This document shows positions 34,083-43,539 of a stretch of 64,000 nt of DNA, in pieces; position 1 is the stretch's first letter, and each line of letters starts with the position of its first letter. This DNA comes from Candidatus Amarobacter glycogenicus (GTDB lineage Bacteria > Chloroflexota > Dehalococcoidia > Tepidiformales > Tepidiformaceae), in assembly GCA_016719395.1 (NCBI GenBank), contig JADJZF010000008.1, positions 17,120 to 81,119 of the forward strand, written 5' to 3'. The notes beneath the pieces were generated by a model. That model saw nothing but the letters and a program-made list of their open reading frames with translations, made no database searches and had not been told where the DNA came from. The translations under genes were made by a program, and so were the position numbers.

Positions 34083-35420
34083 CTATGCCGCGCCTTCGTC
34101 GCGCATTTCGCGCAGCGCCTCTCGCCAGGCTCCGACGGTGCGCGAGATGTCTGCCTCGGTGTGAACGGAGCTCACGAGGCCCCCGGCGCCGAACAGGTGA
34201 GCACCGTGGTTTGTCATCGCAAGGTGGAGCAGGCGGGCCCGTTCCGCGGGCATCCCTTCTTCCAGCAGGGCCCACGGGAGATCACGAGGGTCATAGTCCT
34301 GGGCCTCGGGGACTTGCGTCCCCGCGATGACGACGCGGAACTCGCTGGCCTGGCCGTAAACGAAGCCGGGCAGGCCGAGTTCGCACGTCACGCCGTTCAT
34401 GCCGGCGCGAAGCTGGGCTGCGAGGTCGTTCGCGCGGCGCTGATGACGGCCATCGGCAATCTCGCGAAGGCAGGCGACCCCTGCTGCCGCGGAGAGAGGA
34501 TTGGCGTTGAAGGTGCCGGGATGGCCGACTTTCGCGGTCTTCGTGCCCGGATCGGGGAATCGGAGGAACTCCATCACTTCCCGGCTCCCGCAGACGGCTC
34601 CTCCGGGGAAACCGCCGGCGAGGATCTTCGCGAGGGTCGTGAGGTCCGGCTTGAGGCCTTCGATTTCCTGGACACCGCCCGGCGCCCAGCGAAAGCCAGT
34701 CACCACCTCATCCATGATGAAGACGATTCCCTGGGCGCGGCAGAAGGCCTGGAGTTCGTGGAGGAAGCCTCGCGGCACCGGGAGCTGTCCGCTCGATGCC
34801 CCGGCAGACTCGACGATGATAGCCCCGATGTCGCCGCGCTCTTCCACGGTACGGCGCACTTCGACCATCTCGAGGGGCAAGACTGAGACAGAGTCGAGTG
34901 TGGCCTGGGGGACGCCCGCGGGCGCGCCGACGGAGTACCTGGAATTGGCAACGACGTAGTCGTGCCAGCCGTGGAAGTGACGGTCGAACTTGATCACACC
35001 GGGCTTGCCGGTGTGGGTGCGGGCGAGGCGAAGGGCCATGAGGGTTGCCTCGGTCCCCGAACTGGTGAAGCGGACGACTTCGGCGGAAGGGACGATGCGG
35101 GTGACCTCTTCGGCCCACTCGATTTCCCTGAGGGTGCTCGCACCGTAGTGCGTGCCGAGGGCCAGCTGCGCCTGGGCGGCTTCGATCACGGAGGGGTAGT
35201 TGTGTCCGAGCATGAGGGCGCCATGACCCATGACGTAGTCGATCAATTCGTGGCCATCGGCGTCCCACTTTCGCGCTCCAGCGGCGCGTTCGGCGTAGAC
35301 AGGAAAGGGGCGCACGAACCGGCTGTCGTGGGTGACACCGCTGGGCAGGACCTTGCCCGCCCGCTGGTACAACCGCGCCGAAGCCGGGTTCCGTTCTACG
35401 TAAGTCTGCTCGATGCTCAT
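34083..35420 (-). CDS. Class III aminotransferase, glutamate-1-semialdehyde aminomutase-like
   Basis: 445 residues. The closest pattern is GSA 2,1-aminomutase (HemL): YQRAGKVLPSGVTHDSRFVR, VRFTSSGTEATLMALRLART, KFDRHFHGWHDYVV, MDEVVTGFRWAPGG (Asp to PLP) and LTTLAKILAGGFPGGAVCG with the PLP Lys. HGAHLFGAGGLVSSVHTEAD near the C-terminus is also HemL-like. No other heme gene is nearby, and some HemL paralogues act on other omega-amino substrates, so I leave the symbol empty. Confidence 0.9.
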   Translation of the reverse strand: MSIEQTYVERNPASARLYQRAGKVLPSGVTHDSRFVRPFPVYAERAAGARKWDADGHELIDYVMGHGALMLGHNYPSVIEAAQAQLALGTHYGASTLREIEWAEEVTRIVPSAEVVRFTSSGTEATLMALRLARTHTGKPGVIKFDRHFHGWHDYVVANSRYSVGAPAGVPQATLDSVSVLPLEMVEVRRTVEERGDIGAIIVESAGASSGQLPVPRGFLHELQAFCRAQGIVFIMDEVVTGFRWAPGGVQEIEGLKPDLTTLAKILAGGFPGGAVCGSREVMEFLRFPDPGTKTAKVGHPGTFNANPLSAAAGVACLREIADGRHQRRANDLAAQLRAGMNGVTCELGLPGFVYGQASEFRVVIAGTQVPEAQDYDPRDLPWALLEEGMPAERARLLHLAMTNHGAHLFGAGGLVSSVHTEADISRTVGAWREALREMRDEGAA

Positions 35421-35582
35421 CGCCTGCCCTCCACGGCGAGGATGATACTCCCGCCCCTTCGCTTCGTGCCGCCCTGGCGAAGCGCCTCAGAATCCCACCA
35501 GGCACTCCGGCCACACCCCAGCGCCCCCTGGTAAACCGGGGCCTTACGTTTCCCCTGTTGCGGAGCCGCCGGCACAGATAGA

Positions 35583-36236
35583 GTGCCCTTTACCGTGGCC
35601 GACCATTCGATCTTGCAGCCCGGCAACCTCCTCATGGTCCAGGAGCGTGAACGCTTCCTGGCGCGGTTCCTGCGCAAGAACGGTTGGCCCACTCTCGATT
35701 CTTTGCGTGCTTTCGAGTCCGGATGCTCGACGGGCTACAACATGCGCCTGTTCGTGCAGTGGGGCGCCCGCCCGGAACACATCGCGGGGATCGACCTCGA
35801 CCCGGACGCGGTCGACTACTGCAAGGCGCACTCCCCGGAGATCCGGGTCCACGCCGGGAGTGCGGACGCGGTGCCCGAGCCCGACGCCACGTTTGACCTG
35901 GCGATTGCGTTCACGCTGTTTAGCTCGGTGCCCGACGAGGAGATCAGCGCTGGCATCGCCCGCGAACTCCGGCGGGTTACGAAACCGGGCGGCTTCATCA
36001 TCATTTATGACATGAGACGCCGAAACCCCGGCAACAGGGCAGTCCACCCCGTGACGAAGGAGGACGTCCGGCGCTGGTTCCCGCGCAGCCCGATGCGAAC
36101 GCGTTCTATCACGCTGGCGCCACCGCTTGCGCGGCGCGCGGGCCAATGGGCGCCATGGCTGTATGGCCCGCTGGCCGCCGTCCCCCTCCTGCGCACACAC
36201 GCGATCTACATCCTGAGGAACCCGCTGACCCCCTGA
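35583..36236 (+). CDS. Class I SAM-dependent methyltransferase
   Basis: 217 residues from GTG 35583. Rossmann-fold methyltransferase of the Methyltransf_11/25 group. Motif I is altered: FESGCSTGYNMRLFVQWGAR in place of D-x-G-x-G-x-G. Motif II is HIAGIDLDPDAVDYCKAHSP. The post-I acidic loop AFTLFSSVPDEEIS and strand 5 RVTKPGGFIIIYDMR fit the family. The C-terminus is hydrophobic and Arg-rich. The substrate is unknown; the protein may act on a lipid or sugar. It is divergent from the aminotransferase at 35420. Confidence 0.85.
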   Translation: MPFTVADHSILQPGNLLMVQERERFLARFLRKNGWPTLDSLRAFESGCSTGYNMRLFVQWGARPEHIAGIDLDPDAVDYCKAHSPEIRVHAGSADAVPEPDATFDLAIAFTLFSSVPDEEISAGIARELRRVTKPGGFIIIYDMRRRNPGNRAVHPVTKEDVRRWFPRSPMRTRSITLAPPLARRAGQWAPWLYGPLAAVPLLRTHAIYILRNPLTP

Positions 36237-36256
36237 GAGCGACGGCATTCCAGCGC

Positions 36257-36808
36257 TCAGCCGGCCTCCCGCGGGAAGCGCCAGCGTGTGTAGCTCTTCC
36301 CGAACTCTTCGCCCGGCCGGAGCGTCCAGCCCAGGCCGATGCGCGGGCGCATGACGTACAGCCCGCCGTCGTCCCACTGGTCGACCGCGGGCGCGTAGGC
36401 GTGGGCCACATACTTCGCCGCATACGCGGCCGCCAGCGATCCAGCCAGTGCCCGCGACGGAGGTGGAGGCACGGCGGACGCCTCGCCTTCGAGGATCAGG
36501 ACCTCATCGCCGCTCTCCAGGTGGACCGCGACGTTCGGGTTCGAGGCGATGTTCCGCATCCGGCGCGTCTCTGCGCTTCCATCGAAGTAGAGCGCGCCGT
36601 CGAACCAGACTCCCCACACGGGCGTGGCGTGGGGACGGCCGTCCGGGCGAACCGTCGCAACCCAGTAGTTCAAACCGGTTGACAGCTTTTCTTCTGCCCA
36701 CGCCCACTCGAGAAGGCCTGAATCATCCGCTGGCAGCCCGTAGCCATCCGGGACCGTCGGCCGTTCGACCAGTGGTTCTCGTTCTGCCCCCAATCTTCCG
36801 GATTCCAT
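36257..36808 (-). CDS. Pyridoxamine 5'-phosphate oxidase-fold flavoprotein
   Basis: 183 residues with the split-barrel flavin-binding fold: NYWVATVRPDGRPHATPVWG, then VWFDGALYFDGSAETRRMRN and NPNVAVHLESGDEVLILEGE. This pattern is shared by PPOX enzymes using FMN or F420. The N-terminal 40 residues are an extension. Substrate not evident. Convergent with the methyltransferase gene, 20 bp between stops. Confidence 0.85.
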   Translation of the reverse strand: MESGRLGAEREPLVERPTVPDGYGLPADDSGLLEWAWAEEKLSTGLNYWVATVRPDGRPHATPVWGVWFDGALYFDGSAETRRMRNIASNPNVAVHLESGDEVLILEGEASAVPPPPSRALAGSLAAAYAAKYVAHAYAPAVDQWDDGGLYVMRPRIGLGWTLRPGEEFGKSYTRWRFPREAG

Positions 36809-37033
36809 CCTTTTGCCCCCTGTGTCGTCGTAGATCTGCGCACCTTACAGCCGAAGACGTCAGGCCATGTCGCGAAACGCCCGCATAACGCCGCAGGCTG
36901 CAGCCTGCAGCGTGAGATGAGGGTTCGCACTGTAGACAATGCCGTCGGGCATAAGGGAGAGTGGAAGCTGCGTTTGCAGATCGCCTGCGCGGCGGTGACC
37001 CCAATCAAATCTATGGTAGTCTAGGAATGGACT

Positions 37034-38461
37034 ATGGCTGACTACGATATCGGAATCATCGGCGGCGGACCCGGGGGCTACGTGGCCGCCATCCGTGCGG
37101 CCCAGCTTGGCAAGTCGGTCGTCCTCTTTGAACGGGACCGGCTTGGTGGGCTCTGCCTGAACTGGGGCTGCATCCCAAGCAAGGCTCTGCTCAAGAATGC
37201 AGATGTCGTGAACCTCGTCCGCGACGCCGAGACGTGGGGAATCCAGGGCGTGAAAGACGCTACTTATGACTTCGGGGCGGCCATCGACCGCAGCCGGGCG
37301 GTAGTGGAGAAAGTCGTAAGCGGCGTCGAAGGCCTGATGCGTGACAATGGCATCACGGTCGTGAGAGGCGCGGCTTCGCTGAAGAACACGCGGACGGTCG
37401 CATGCGACGCCAGGGAGTACGCCGTCGCTTCGATCATCATCGCGACGGGCGCGTCGACACGGGTGCTCCCGGGCATCCAGCCGGACGGCAGCGTCATCGT
37501 CACGAGCCGCGAAGCCCTGGAAAGCAGGACCGTTCCGAAGCGGGCCGTCATCATCGGCGGCGGCCCGATCGGTGTGGAGTTCGGACACCTCTGGGCGAGT
37601 TACGGCGCCGAGGTTACCATCGTGGAGCTCCTCGAAACCATCGTCCCGCAGGAAGACCCGGATGCCGGCCGCGCGCTCAAGCGCTCCTTCGAAGGGCGCG
37701 GCATCACGTGCCTGGTGAAGACTCGTGTGGAAGATGTGGCAGTGAAGGCCGGAATGGCGAGAGTGACGGTCAAAGGAGAGGACGGCGCACGGACGGTCGA
37801 GGCAGATGCGGTCCTCCTGGCTGCCGGTTTCGTGCCGCACACGCAGGGGCTCGAACTGGAGGCAGCGGGCGTCACCACGCAGCGCGGATTCATTACGATC
37901 GATGAGCACATGGAGACAAACGTCCCGGGGATCTACGCCGTCGGCGACGTAACGGGGAAGCTGATGCTCGCCCATGTCGCGATGCAGCAAGGGGTCATCG
38001 CCGTCGAGCACATAGCGGGCAAGGCCGTCCCGGTCCTGGATTATGTACAGATGCCGCGGGCTACCTTCTGCCAGCCCAATGTGGGCTCGATCGGGTACAC
38101 CGAACAGGCCGCGAAGGACGCAGGGTTCACGGTGAAGAGCGGCCGCTTCCCCCTCACCGCGCTGGGCAAAGCGGTTGCCGTGGGCCACACCGAAGGGTTC
38201 GTGAAGGTGGTCGCCGATGCACCGACGGGACAAGTACTGGGCATCCACATGGTCGGCCACGACATCAATGACCTCCTTGGCGAAGCGACGATGATCGCGC
38301 TCCTGGAGGCGACAACGATCGAAGTCGGATTCGCCGTGCACACGCACCCGACGCTGGCGGAAGCGATCAAGGAAGCCGCGCTCGCCGTCGACGGCGAAGC
38401 GATCCACATCGCCCGCAGGCGCGCGGGCACCCAACCTCCCGAAGGAGCCGCCAACCGGTGA
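37034..38461 (+). CDS. lpdA: Dihydrolipoyl dehydrogenase (E3)
   Basis: 475 residues. E3 reoxidises dihydrolipoamide with NAD+. FAD-binding GIIGGGPGGYVAAIRAAQLG at the N-terminus, the redox disulfide in GGLCLNWGCIPSKALLKNAD (about residues 40-50), the NAD-binding RAVIIGGGPIGVEFGHLWA and the C-terminal catalytic VHTHPTLAEAIKEAA (His-Glu pair) are complete. It is the first gene of a four-gene pyruvate dehydrogenase operon, an order seen in several Gram-positive and Chloroflexota operons but not in E. coli. Confidence 0.96.
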   Translation: MADYDIGIIGGGPGGYVAAIRAAQLGKSVVLFERDRLGGLCLNWGCIPSKALLKNADVVNLVRDAETWGIQGVKDATYDFGAAIDRSRAVVEKVVSGVEGLMRDNGITVVRGAASLKNTRTVACDAREYAVASIIIATGASTRVLPGIQPDGSVIVTSREALESRTVPKRAVIIGGGPIGVEFGHLWASYGAEVTIVELLETIVPQEDPDAGRALKRSFEGRGITCLVKTRVEDVAVKAGMARVTVKGEDGARTVEADAVLLAAGFVPHTQGLELEAAGVTTQRGFITIDEHMETNVPGIYAVGDVTGKLMLAHVAMQQGVIAVEHIAGKAVPVLDYVQMPRATFCQPNVGSIGYTEQAAKDAGFTVKSGRFPLTALGKAVAVGHTEGFVKVVADAPTGQVLGIHMVGHDINDLLGEATMIALLEATTIEVGFAVHTHPTLAEAIKEAALAVDGEAIHIARRRAGTQPPEGAANR

Positions 38462-39459
38462 CGACACCCATCCAATCCGCCGCGACCACGGAGCTCGGCG
38501 AGGAACAACTGGGGTTGTTCCTCTACCAGATGGTGCTGATACGCCGTTTCGAAGAGAAATGCGGCGAACTCTACACCAAGGGCAAGATCAAGGGCTTCCT
38601 GCACCTGTACACGGGGCAGGAGGCGTGTGCGGTAGGCGCCATCGCCGCCCTCGAAGAGCGCGACAAGATCGTCACGCACTACCGCGACCACGGCCACGCA
38701 CTGGCGCGCGGCCTCGACCCAAACCGCGTGATGGCCGAACTGTTCGGCAAAGCAACGGGTGTCAGCGGCGGCCGGGGTGGCTCGATGCACCTCTACGACA
38801 TCACGAAGGGCTTTCTCGGCGGTTATGCCATCGTTGCCGCCCATCTCCCGCTCGCGGTCGGCCTCGGTGTCGCTTCCCAGATGAAGAAGGAAGACTCGGT
38901 GGCACTCTGCATTTTTGGCGACGGCTCAGTCGGCGAAGGGGAGTTCCACGAAGCATTGAACATGTCGGTCCTCTGGAAGACTCCGACGATCTTCTTCTGC
39001 GAGAACAACCTCTACGGCATGGGCGTGCCGTTGAAGGAATCGCTTTCGACCGATATCCCGAAGCTCGCAGCGGCGTACAACATGCCGGCCGTCTCGGTCG
39101 ACGGAATGGATGTGCTCGCCGTCCACACAGCGATGAAGGAAGCCGTCGCCCACGCGCGGAGCGGGAACGGTCCTTACTTCGTGGAAGCGATGACGTACCG
39201 CTACCGGGGCCACTCCATGGCCGACCCGGAGCTGTACCGGCTGAAGGACGAGATCGAGCGATACCGCAAGCGCGACTGCATCGAACGGCTCAAGACGCAG
39301 ATGTTCGAAGCGGGGCAACTCGACGAGGCGAAGTTCGAACAGATCGCCGTGCGCGTGGAGCAGGTTGTCGAAGATTCCATCGAATTCGCGGAGCGGAGCC
39401 CGCAGCCGGGGCTGGACACCCTCTTTGACTTTGTCACGAAGGAACCGGCCCGTGGCTGA
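38458..39459 (+). CDS. pdhA: Pyruvate dehydrogenase E1 alpha subunit
   Basis: 333 residues from GTG 38458, overlapping the lpdA stop as GTGA. The thiamine diphosphate motif runs from CIFGDGSVGEGEFHEALNMS (about residue 152) to FFCENN. The GMGVPLKESLSTDIPKLAAA loop and the phosphorylation-loop-like TYRYRGHSMADPELYR are typical of E1 alpha. KGFLHLYTGQEACAVGAIAA at the N-terminus is likewise conserved. It forms the heterotetramer with PdhB that decarboxylates pyruvate. A branched-chain 2-oxo acid substrate cannot be excluded by sequence alone. Confidence 0.95.
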   Translation: MTTPIQSAATTELGEEQLGLFLYQMVLIRRFEEKCGELYTKGKIKGFLHLYTGQEACAVGAIAALEERDKIVTHYRDHGHALARGLDPNRVMAELFGKATGVSGGRGGSMHLYDITKGFLGGYAIVAAHLPLAVGLGVASQMKKEDSVALCIFGDGSVGEGEFHEALNMSVLWKTPTIFFCENNLYGMGVPLKESLSTDIPKLAAAYNMPAVSVDGMDVLAVHTAMKEAVAHARSGNGPYFVEAMTYRYRGHSMADPELYRLKDEIERYRKRDCIERLKTQMFEAGQLDEAKFEQIAVRVEQVVEDSIEFAERSPQPGLDTLFDFVTKEPARG

Positions 39460-40435
39460 GATGCGCATGCGCGATGCACTCCGTGAGGCGCTCAGAGAAG
39501 AGATGCTGCGCGATGAGCAAGTGTTCCTCATGGGGGAAGACATTGGGGCCTATGGAGGCTCCTACGCCGTGACGAAGGGCCTCCTCGACGAGTTCGGCGA
39601 GGAGCGAATGAGGGACACGCCGATCGCCGAGTCGGGCATGGTTGGCATCGGCATCGGAGCGGCCATGGGCGGGATGCACCCGATGGTCGAGATGATGACG
39701 ATCAACTTCAGCTTCCTGGCACTCGACCAGATCGTGAACAGTGCGGCGAAGCTGTACCGCATGTCCAACGGCCAGATAAACGTCCCGATGGTGGTACGGA
39801 TGGCCAGCGGCGGCGGCTCACAGCTGGCGGCCACGCACAGCCCCTCGCTCGAAGGGCTCTACGCGCACTTCCCGGGTCTCAAAGTGGTGTGTCCTTCGAA
39901 CGCTGCCGACGCCAAGGGGCTCCTGAAGCGAGCCTTCCGCGATGAAAACACGGTTATCTTCATCGAGCACACGGCCAACTACGCGCTCAAGGGCGAAGTG
40001 CCGGACGACCCGGACTACCTGGTGGAGTTTGGCGTTGCGAACACCCTCAGGAGCGGGAGCGACGTGACGATCGTCGGCTACAGCGGCAGCGTCCACCAGG
40101 CGATGCGGGCGGCCAGGATGCTCGAAGAACAGGAGGAGATCGACGCCGAGGTGATCGACCTCCGAACCATCCGTCCGCTCGACATCGACACGGTGGTCAA
40201 CTCGGTGAAGAAAACGAACCGCGCAGTGATCGTCGAGGACGACTGGCTGTTCGGCGGTTTCGGGGGAGAACTCAGCGCGCAGATCATGGAGCGGGCCTTC
40301 GACTACCTGGACGCACCGGTCGCCCGGGTGTCTTCGAAAGACGTGCCGCTGCCCTACAATCGCAACCTGGAGTTCGCCGCACTGCCCTCTGAGGAGGACG
40401 TTGTCGAGGCGGTCCTCCGGATGTTCAAGGAGTAG
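39452..40435 (+). CDS. pdhB: Pyruvate dehydrogenase E1 beta subunit
   Basis: 327 residues from GTG 39452 (VAEMRMRDALREALREEMLR), overlapping pdhA by 8 nt. ATG 39461 is an alternative start. Features: VFLMGEDIGAYGGSYAVTKG (the Glu activating thiamine), DTPIAESGMVGIGIGAAMGG, VVRMASGGGSQLAATHSPSL and the C-terminal transketolase domain with VIDLRTIRPLDIDTVVNSVK. Completes the alpha2beta2 E1 with PdhA. Confidence 0.95.
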   Translation: MAEMRMRDALREALREEMLRDEQVFLMGEDIGAYGGSYAVTKGLLDEFGEERMRDTPIAESGMVGIGIGAAMGGMHPMVEMMTINFSFLALDQIVNSAAKLYRMSNGQINVPMVVRMASGGGSQLAATHSPSLEGLYAHFPGLKVVCPSNAADAKGLLKRAFRDENTVIFIEHTANYALKGEVPDDPDYLVEFGVANTLRSGSDVTIVGYSGSVHQAMRAARMLEEQEEIDAEVIDLRTIRPLDIDTVVNSVKKTNRAVIVEDDWLFGGFGGELSAQIMERAFDYLDAPVARVSSKDVPLPYNRNLEFAALPSEEDVVEAVLRMFKE

Positions 40436-40438
40436 CCC

Positions 40439-41722
40439 GTGGCCTTCGAAGTAACCATGCCCCAGATGGGGGCCGACATGACCGAAGGCACCATTGTGAA
40501 ATGGTTTAAGCAGGTCGGCGAGAGCGTAGCGCGGGGCGAACTGCTCGCGGAAATCGAAACCGACAAGGCGAACGTGGAGATCGAGGCCTTCGAAGCGGGC
40601 ACGATCATCAAGCTCATCGCCCATGAGGGCGAAGTCGTCCCGGTGGGCGAGGTGATTGCCCTCCTCGGCGCCGAGAATGAAGCGGCGCCCGACATCGAAC
40701 GAAAGCCGCCCGCGGAACCGGCGAAGCGCGCCATCGAACCGGAGATGAAGGCTGCGAGCCGGGCCCCCGCGATGGCGCCAGGGGCTTCGACAGTGGTGGA
40801 GCCGCCGCACGCGCCGGGAGGCAACGGACGTATCCGCATTTCGCCCGTCGCGCGGAGGATTGCCGTCGAAGCAGGCTTCGACTATTCGAGTGTGCGCGGA
40901 AGCGGTCCAGACGGCCGCATCCTTCGCAAGGACATCGAATCAGCGATCGCGGCCGGCGGAGCGAGTACGGCAGCTCGCCCACCCGCGCCCGAAAAGGAGC
41001 GCGACAGCCAGGGGACGGGCGCCGTGCGGCCAGCCACAGCGGCGGGAACGACGTCTCTTTCGAAGATGCGCCAGGCAATCGCCCGGCGAATGTCCCAATC
41101 GAAGGCGACGGCGCCGCACTACTATCTGACGCTCGACATCGACATGACTGCCGCCCTCGAATTCCGTTCGCAGATCAACGCGAACGCGACCGAAGAGCAG
41201 CGTGTCAGCATCAACGACCTGATCGTAAAGGCGTGTGCGATTGCGCTCGAACGCCAGCCACAGTTCAACGCCGAGTTTCACGAGAGCGGCCTGGAGATGC
41301 ACGAGCGGGTGAATATCTGCATTGGGGTGGCACTCGACGACGGACTCATCGCGCCGGCCATCCTCGATTGCCAGTCGAAGAGCCTGGGGCGGATCGCGGT
41401 CGAAGCGAAGGATCTGATCGGCCGGGCCAAGTCGGGGCATTTGCGTGCGGATGAGTACAGCGAGGGCACGTTTACGATTACGAACCTCGGCGCCTACGGG
41501 GTGGAGACACTGATCGGGATCATCAACCCGCCGCAGGCGGCGATCCTCGGCGTCGGTTCCGTCATGCCCCAGCCGCTCGTGCGGGACAACCAGGTCGTCG
41601 TCCGCCAGGTGATGAAGGTCGCCCTCAGCGCCGACCACCGCGTCTCCGACGGCGCCGAAGGCGCGCGCTTCATCAAGGAGATCCAGGCTCTGCTCGAGGC
41701 ACCGGCGGCGCTCGCATTGTAA
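40439..41722 (+). CDS. pdhC: Dihydrolipoamide acetyltransferase (E2)
   Basis: 427 residues from GTG 40439. One lipoyl domain with the lipoylated Lys in EIETDKANVEIEAFEAG (about residue 43), a Pro/Ala linker, a peripheral-subunit-binding domain (RISPVARRIAVEAGFDYSSV, GSGPDGRILRKDIESAI), a second linker, and the catalytic acetyltransferase core ending in VALSADHRVSDGAEGARFIK (His about 398). The usual HRxxDG is HRVSDG here, intact. The single lipoyl domain is the Gram-positive type. It forms the core of the complex with LpdA, PdhA and PdhB. Confidence 0.95.
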   Translation: MAFEVTMPQMGADMTEGTIVKWFKQVGESVARGELLAEIETDKANVEIEAFEAGTIIKLIAHEGEVVPVGEVIALLGAENEAAPDIERKPPAEPAKRAIEPEMKAASRAPAMAPGASTVVEPPHAPGGNGRIRISPVARRIAVEAGFDYSSVRGSGPDGRILRKDIESAIAAGGASTAARPPAPEKERDSQGTGAVRPATAAGTTSLSKMRQAIARRMSQSKATAPHYYLTLDIDMTAALEFRSQINANATEEQRVSINDLIVKACAIALERQPQFNAEFHESGLEMHERVNICIGVALDDGLIAPAILDCQSKSLGRIAVEAKDLIGRAKSGHLRADEYSEGTFTITNLGAYGVETLIGIINPPQAAILGVGSVMPQPLVRDNQVVVRQVMKVALSADHRVSDGAEGARFIKEIQALLEAPAALAL

Positions 41723-41919
41723 CTCCGGCGCCACCGCGACCGGCATTCCCGGCCGTGAGAGCGCCGTCGTTGCGAGGGGACGCGGTCGGGGACGGTATGG
41801 CAGCCGGGGCGGGAACTGATACTAAACAGGCCTGTGCGTTCGACCGCCATCGTCTCGCAGCGCGTGCCCGTTCCGGGCCGCGCTCCCGCGGCGCGAGCCC
41901 TCGTACGTGGGGCTGCTCG

Positions 41920-43347
41920 TCAGTGGCGACGTCCGGCGCTGAGGCCGGCGATGGCGAAGGCAGCACCGAGCACCACAACTCCCACCAGCGGAAGACTCGA
42001 GCCGCTGCCGGTTGCAGCGTGGCCGTCACCCGTCGAGGGCGGGCGGGGTGCGGGGTTCGTCGGAGTGCCCGTCGCAGTCGCCGCCGGCGGAGTTGCGGGG
42101 GAAGCGGTCGCGGAAGGCGTCGCGGGCGCGGGTGATGTCGCAGTGGCCGTCGGGGTGGCGGTCGCGGGCGAGGTGGGGGTTGGCGTTGGCGTGACCGTCG
42201 GTGTGGGAGCCGGTGGCGGGTCGAACGTCGTCGCAGTGCAGGCTGCGATGCTGAGGACCGGGTTGCAGCGACCCTCCTTGCCACCCGGGAGGACCACCGA
42301 ATAGCCGGCGCCGAGACGCGCATCGGGCTCCGGGTAGTCGGTGCTGAGGAACTGCGCGCCGCTGGCGAAGGCGGCATCCCGCCGGGCGGTCGCGCCGGTG
42401 CGGGCTTCTACCGTGTCGGCATCGGCACGAGTGCGGACGAGGTAACCGCTGGAGACCAGGCTCTTGATCAGTGCAAAGTCGGCGACTGGATCGTTGAGTT
42501 TGACGAACGCCGCCTCAGGCGTCCCGGGATCGGAACTGGTGAACATCACCCTACCCTGGAGCGAAGCATGGCCCGCGATGTAGGCATCACGCGTGGCATC
42601 CTGGTTGTCGAGGGCGAAGAGCACGCGCCCGCGAGCCTGGTCGAGGCTGGGCCAGCCATCTTTGAGCACGGCCTTTTCGAGCGTGGCGCGGCTGCCGCGG
42701 ACGTTATCGGGTGTGATGAGGCGGGCAGGTGCGAAGACGGAGCGAATGGCGTCATCGATCGACTGGAGCTCAGCGGCTCCGATGGGCACGGGGACGGCAG
42801 CGGGAGGGATCCCTGCCGGCAGCGTGAGCGGGTCATCCTTCGCCTCGATGAGGACGAGGATCGGGAGATGATGCGGGTTGGCCGCCGACCAGGTAGCGAT
42901 TTCCTTCAAGCAGGCGACGAGTGTGAGGCAGGTCGACCGGTAGTCGATGTCCTGGATGTGCAGCACCTTCAATCCGGGCGCGGCCATTCCCGCGATTGGC
43001 ACGGAGGCGGGCCCTTTGGCGACGGATTCACCTAACGGCGATGCGAACAGCGGCGCCGGTCCGGGGTCGGCGAAGACATCGAGTTCAACCTGACTGATTC
43101 CAAGTTGTCCAAGCTGCTCAGTCAGGGGCCGGTGGCTGTACTCGAAGGTGAGTGCCTGCTGGGGCTCGAACTGCTTGATGATCTGGAGAAGTTCCGGGTA
43201 GGGCTCGAGGTGGTAGCTATTGTGGGTGCCGAGCACCTGCACGTGGTTCATGCGCAGATCCGGGGTCTGGGCGGAGGTGCGCAGGGCAGCGTTTCCGAAG
43301 GTCGCCGCAACCAGCACCACACCGAGGAATACAAAGGCGCGCTTCAT
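41920..43347 (-). CDS. Secreted PI-PLC-like phosphodiesterase with C-terminal membrane anchor
   Basis: 475 residues. A signal peptide (MKRAFVFLGVVLVAATFGNA) is followed by a Ca2+-dependent PI-PLC-like TIM barrel: HVQVLGTHNSYHLEP with the catalytic His, QLGISQVELDVFADP, LKVLHIQDIDYRSTCLT and LVLIEAKDDPL. The family hydrolyses phosphodiester bonds of inositol phospholipids or similar lipids. After the catalytic domain comes a Pro/Thr linker with TPTVTPTPTPTSPATATPTA-type repeats. The tail is PPSTG, a gap, one helix (LPLVGVVVLGAAFAIAGLSA) and GRRH. This is surface display, LPxTG-like but not canonical. Its start faces the sigma factor operon. Confidence 0.82.
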   Translation of the reverse strand: MKRAFVFLGVVLVAATFGNAALRTSAQTPDLRMNHVQVLGTHNSYHLEPYPELLQIIKQFEPQQALTFEYSHRPLTEQLGQLGISQVELDVFADPGPAPLFASPLGESVAKGPASVPIAGMAAPGLKVLHIQDIDYRSTCLTLVACLKEIATWSAANPHHLPILVLIEAKDDPLTLPAGIPPAAVPVPIGAAELQSIDDAIRSVFAPARLITPDNVRGSRATLEKAVLKDGWPSLDQARGRVLFALDNQDATRDAYIAGHASLQGRVMFTSSDPGTPEAAFVKLNDPVADFALIKSLVSSGYLVRTRADADTVEARTGATARRDAAFASGAQFLSTDYPEPDARLGAGYSVVLPGGKEGRCNPVLSIAACTATTFDPPPAPTPTVTPTPTPTSPATATPTATATSPAPATPSATASPATPPAATATGTPTNPAPRPPSTGDGHAATGSGSSLPLVGVVVLGAAFAIAGLSAGRRH

Positions 43348-43500
43348 CGGACGGGATCCTCCCCATTTCAGCCCGCTGTGCCGGGCCTGGTTGAAAACGA
43401 TGTACCACGGTTAAGCCGAGGGAAAGGGACGGTAGGCCTCAGAACAAGGCCCGGTTGGACGTCAGGCGGGGGCCGATGCGCAGGTACGGATGGTGTCCGG

Positions 43501-43529
43501 CGTTACCATCAGCGGCAGGCGCCGTTACC
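43501..43529 (+). promoter_or_regulatory. Two CGTTACC repeats, 22-bp period, upstream of the sigma gene
   Basis: CGTTACC occurs at 43501-43507 and 43523-43529, start to start 22 bp, or two turns of the helix. The second copy ends 10 nt before the sigma ATG. The pair could be an operator or part of a sigma-dependent promoter. This is a positional observation only. Confidence 0.4.
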
Positions 43530-43539
43530 CTGCGTGTGC

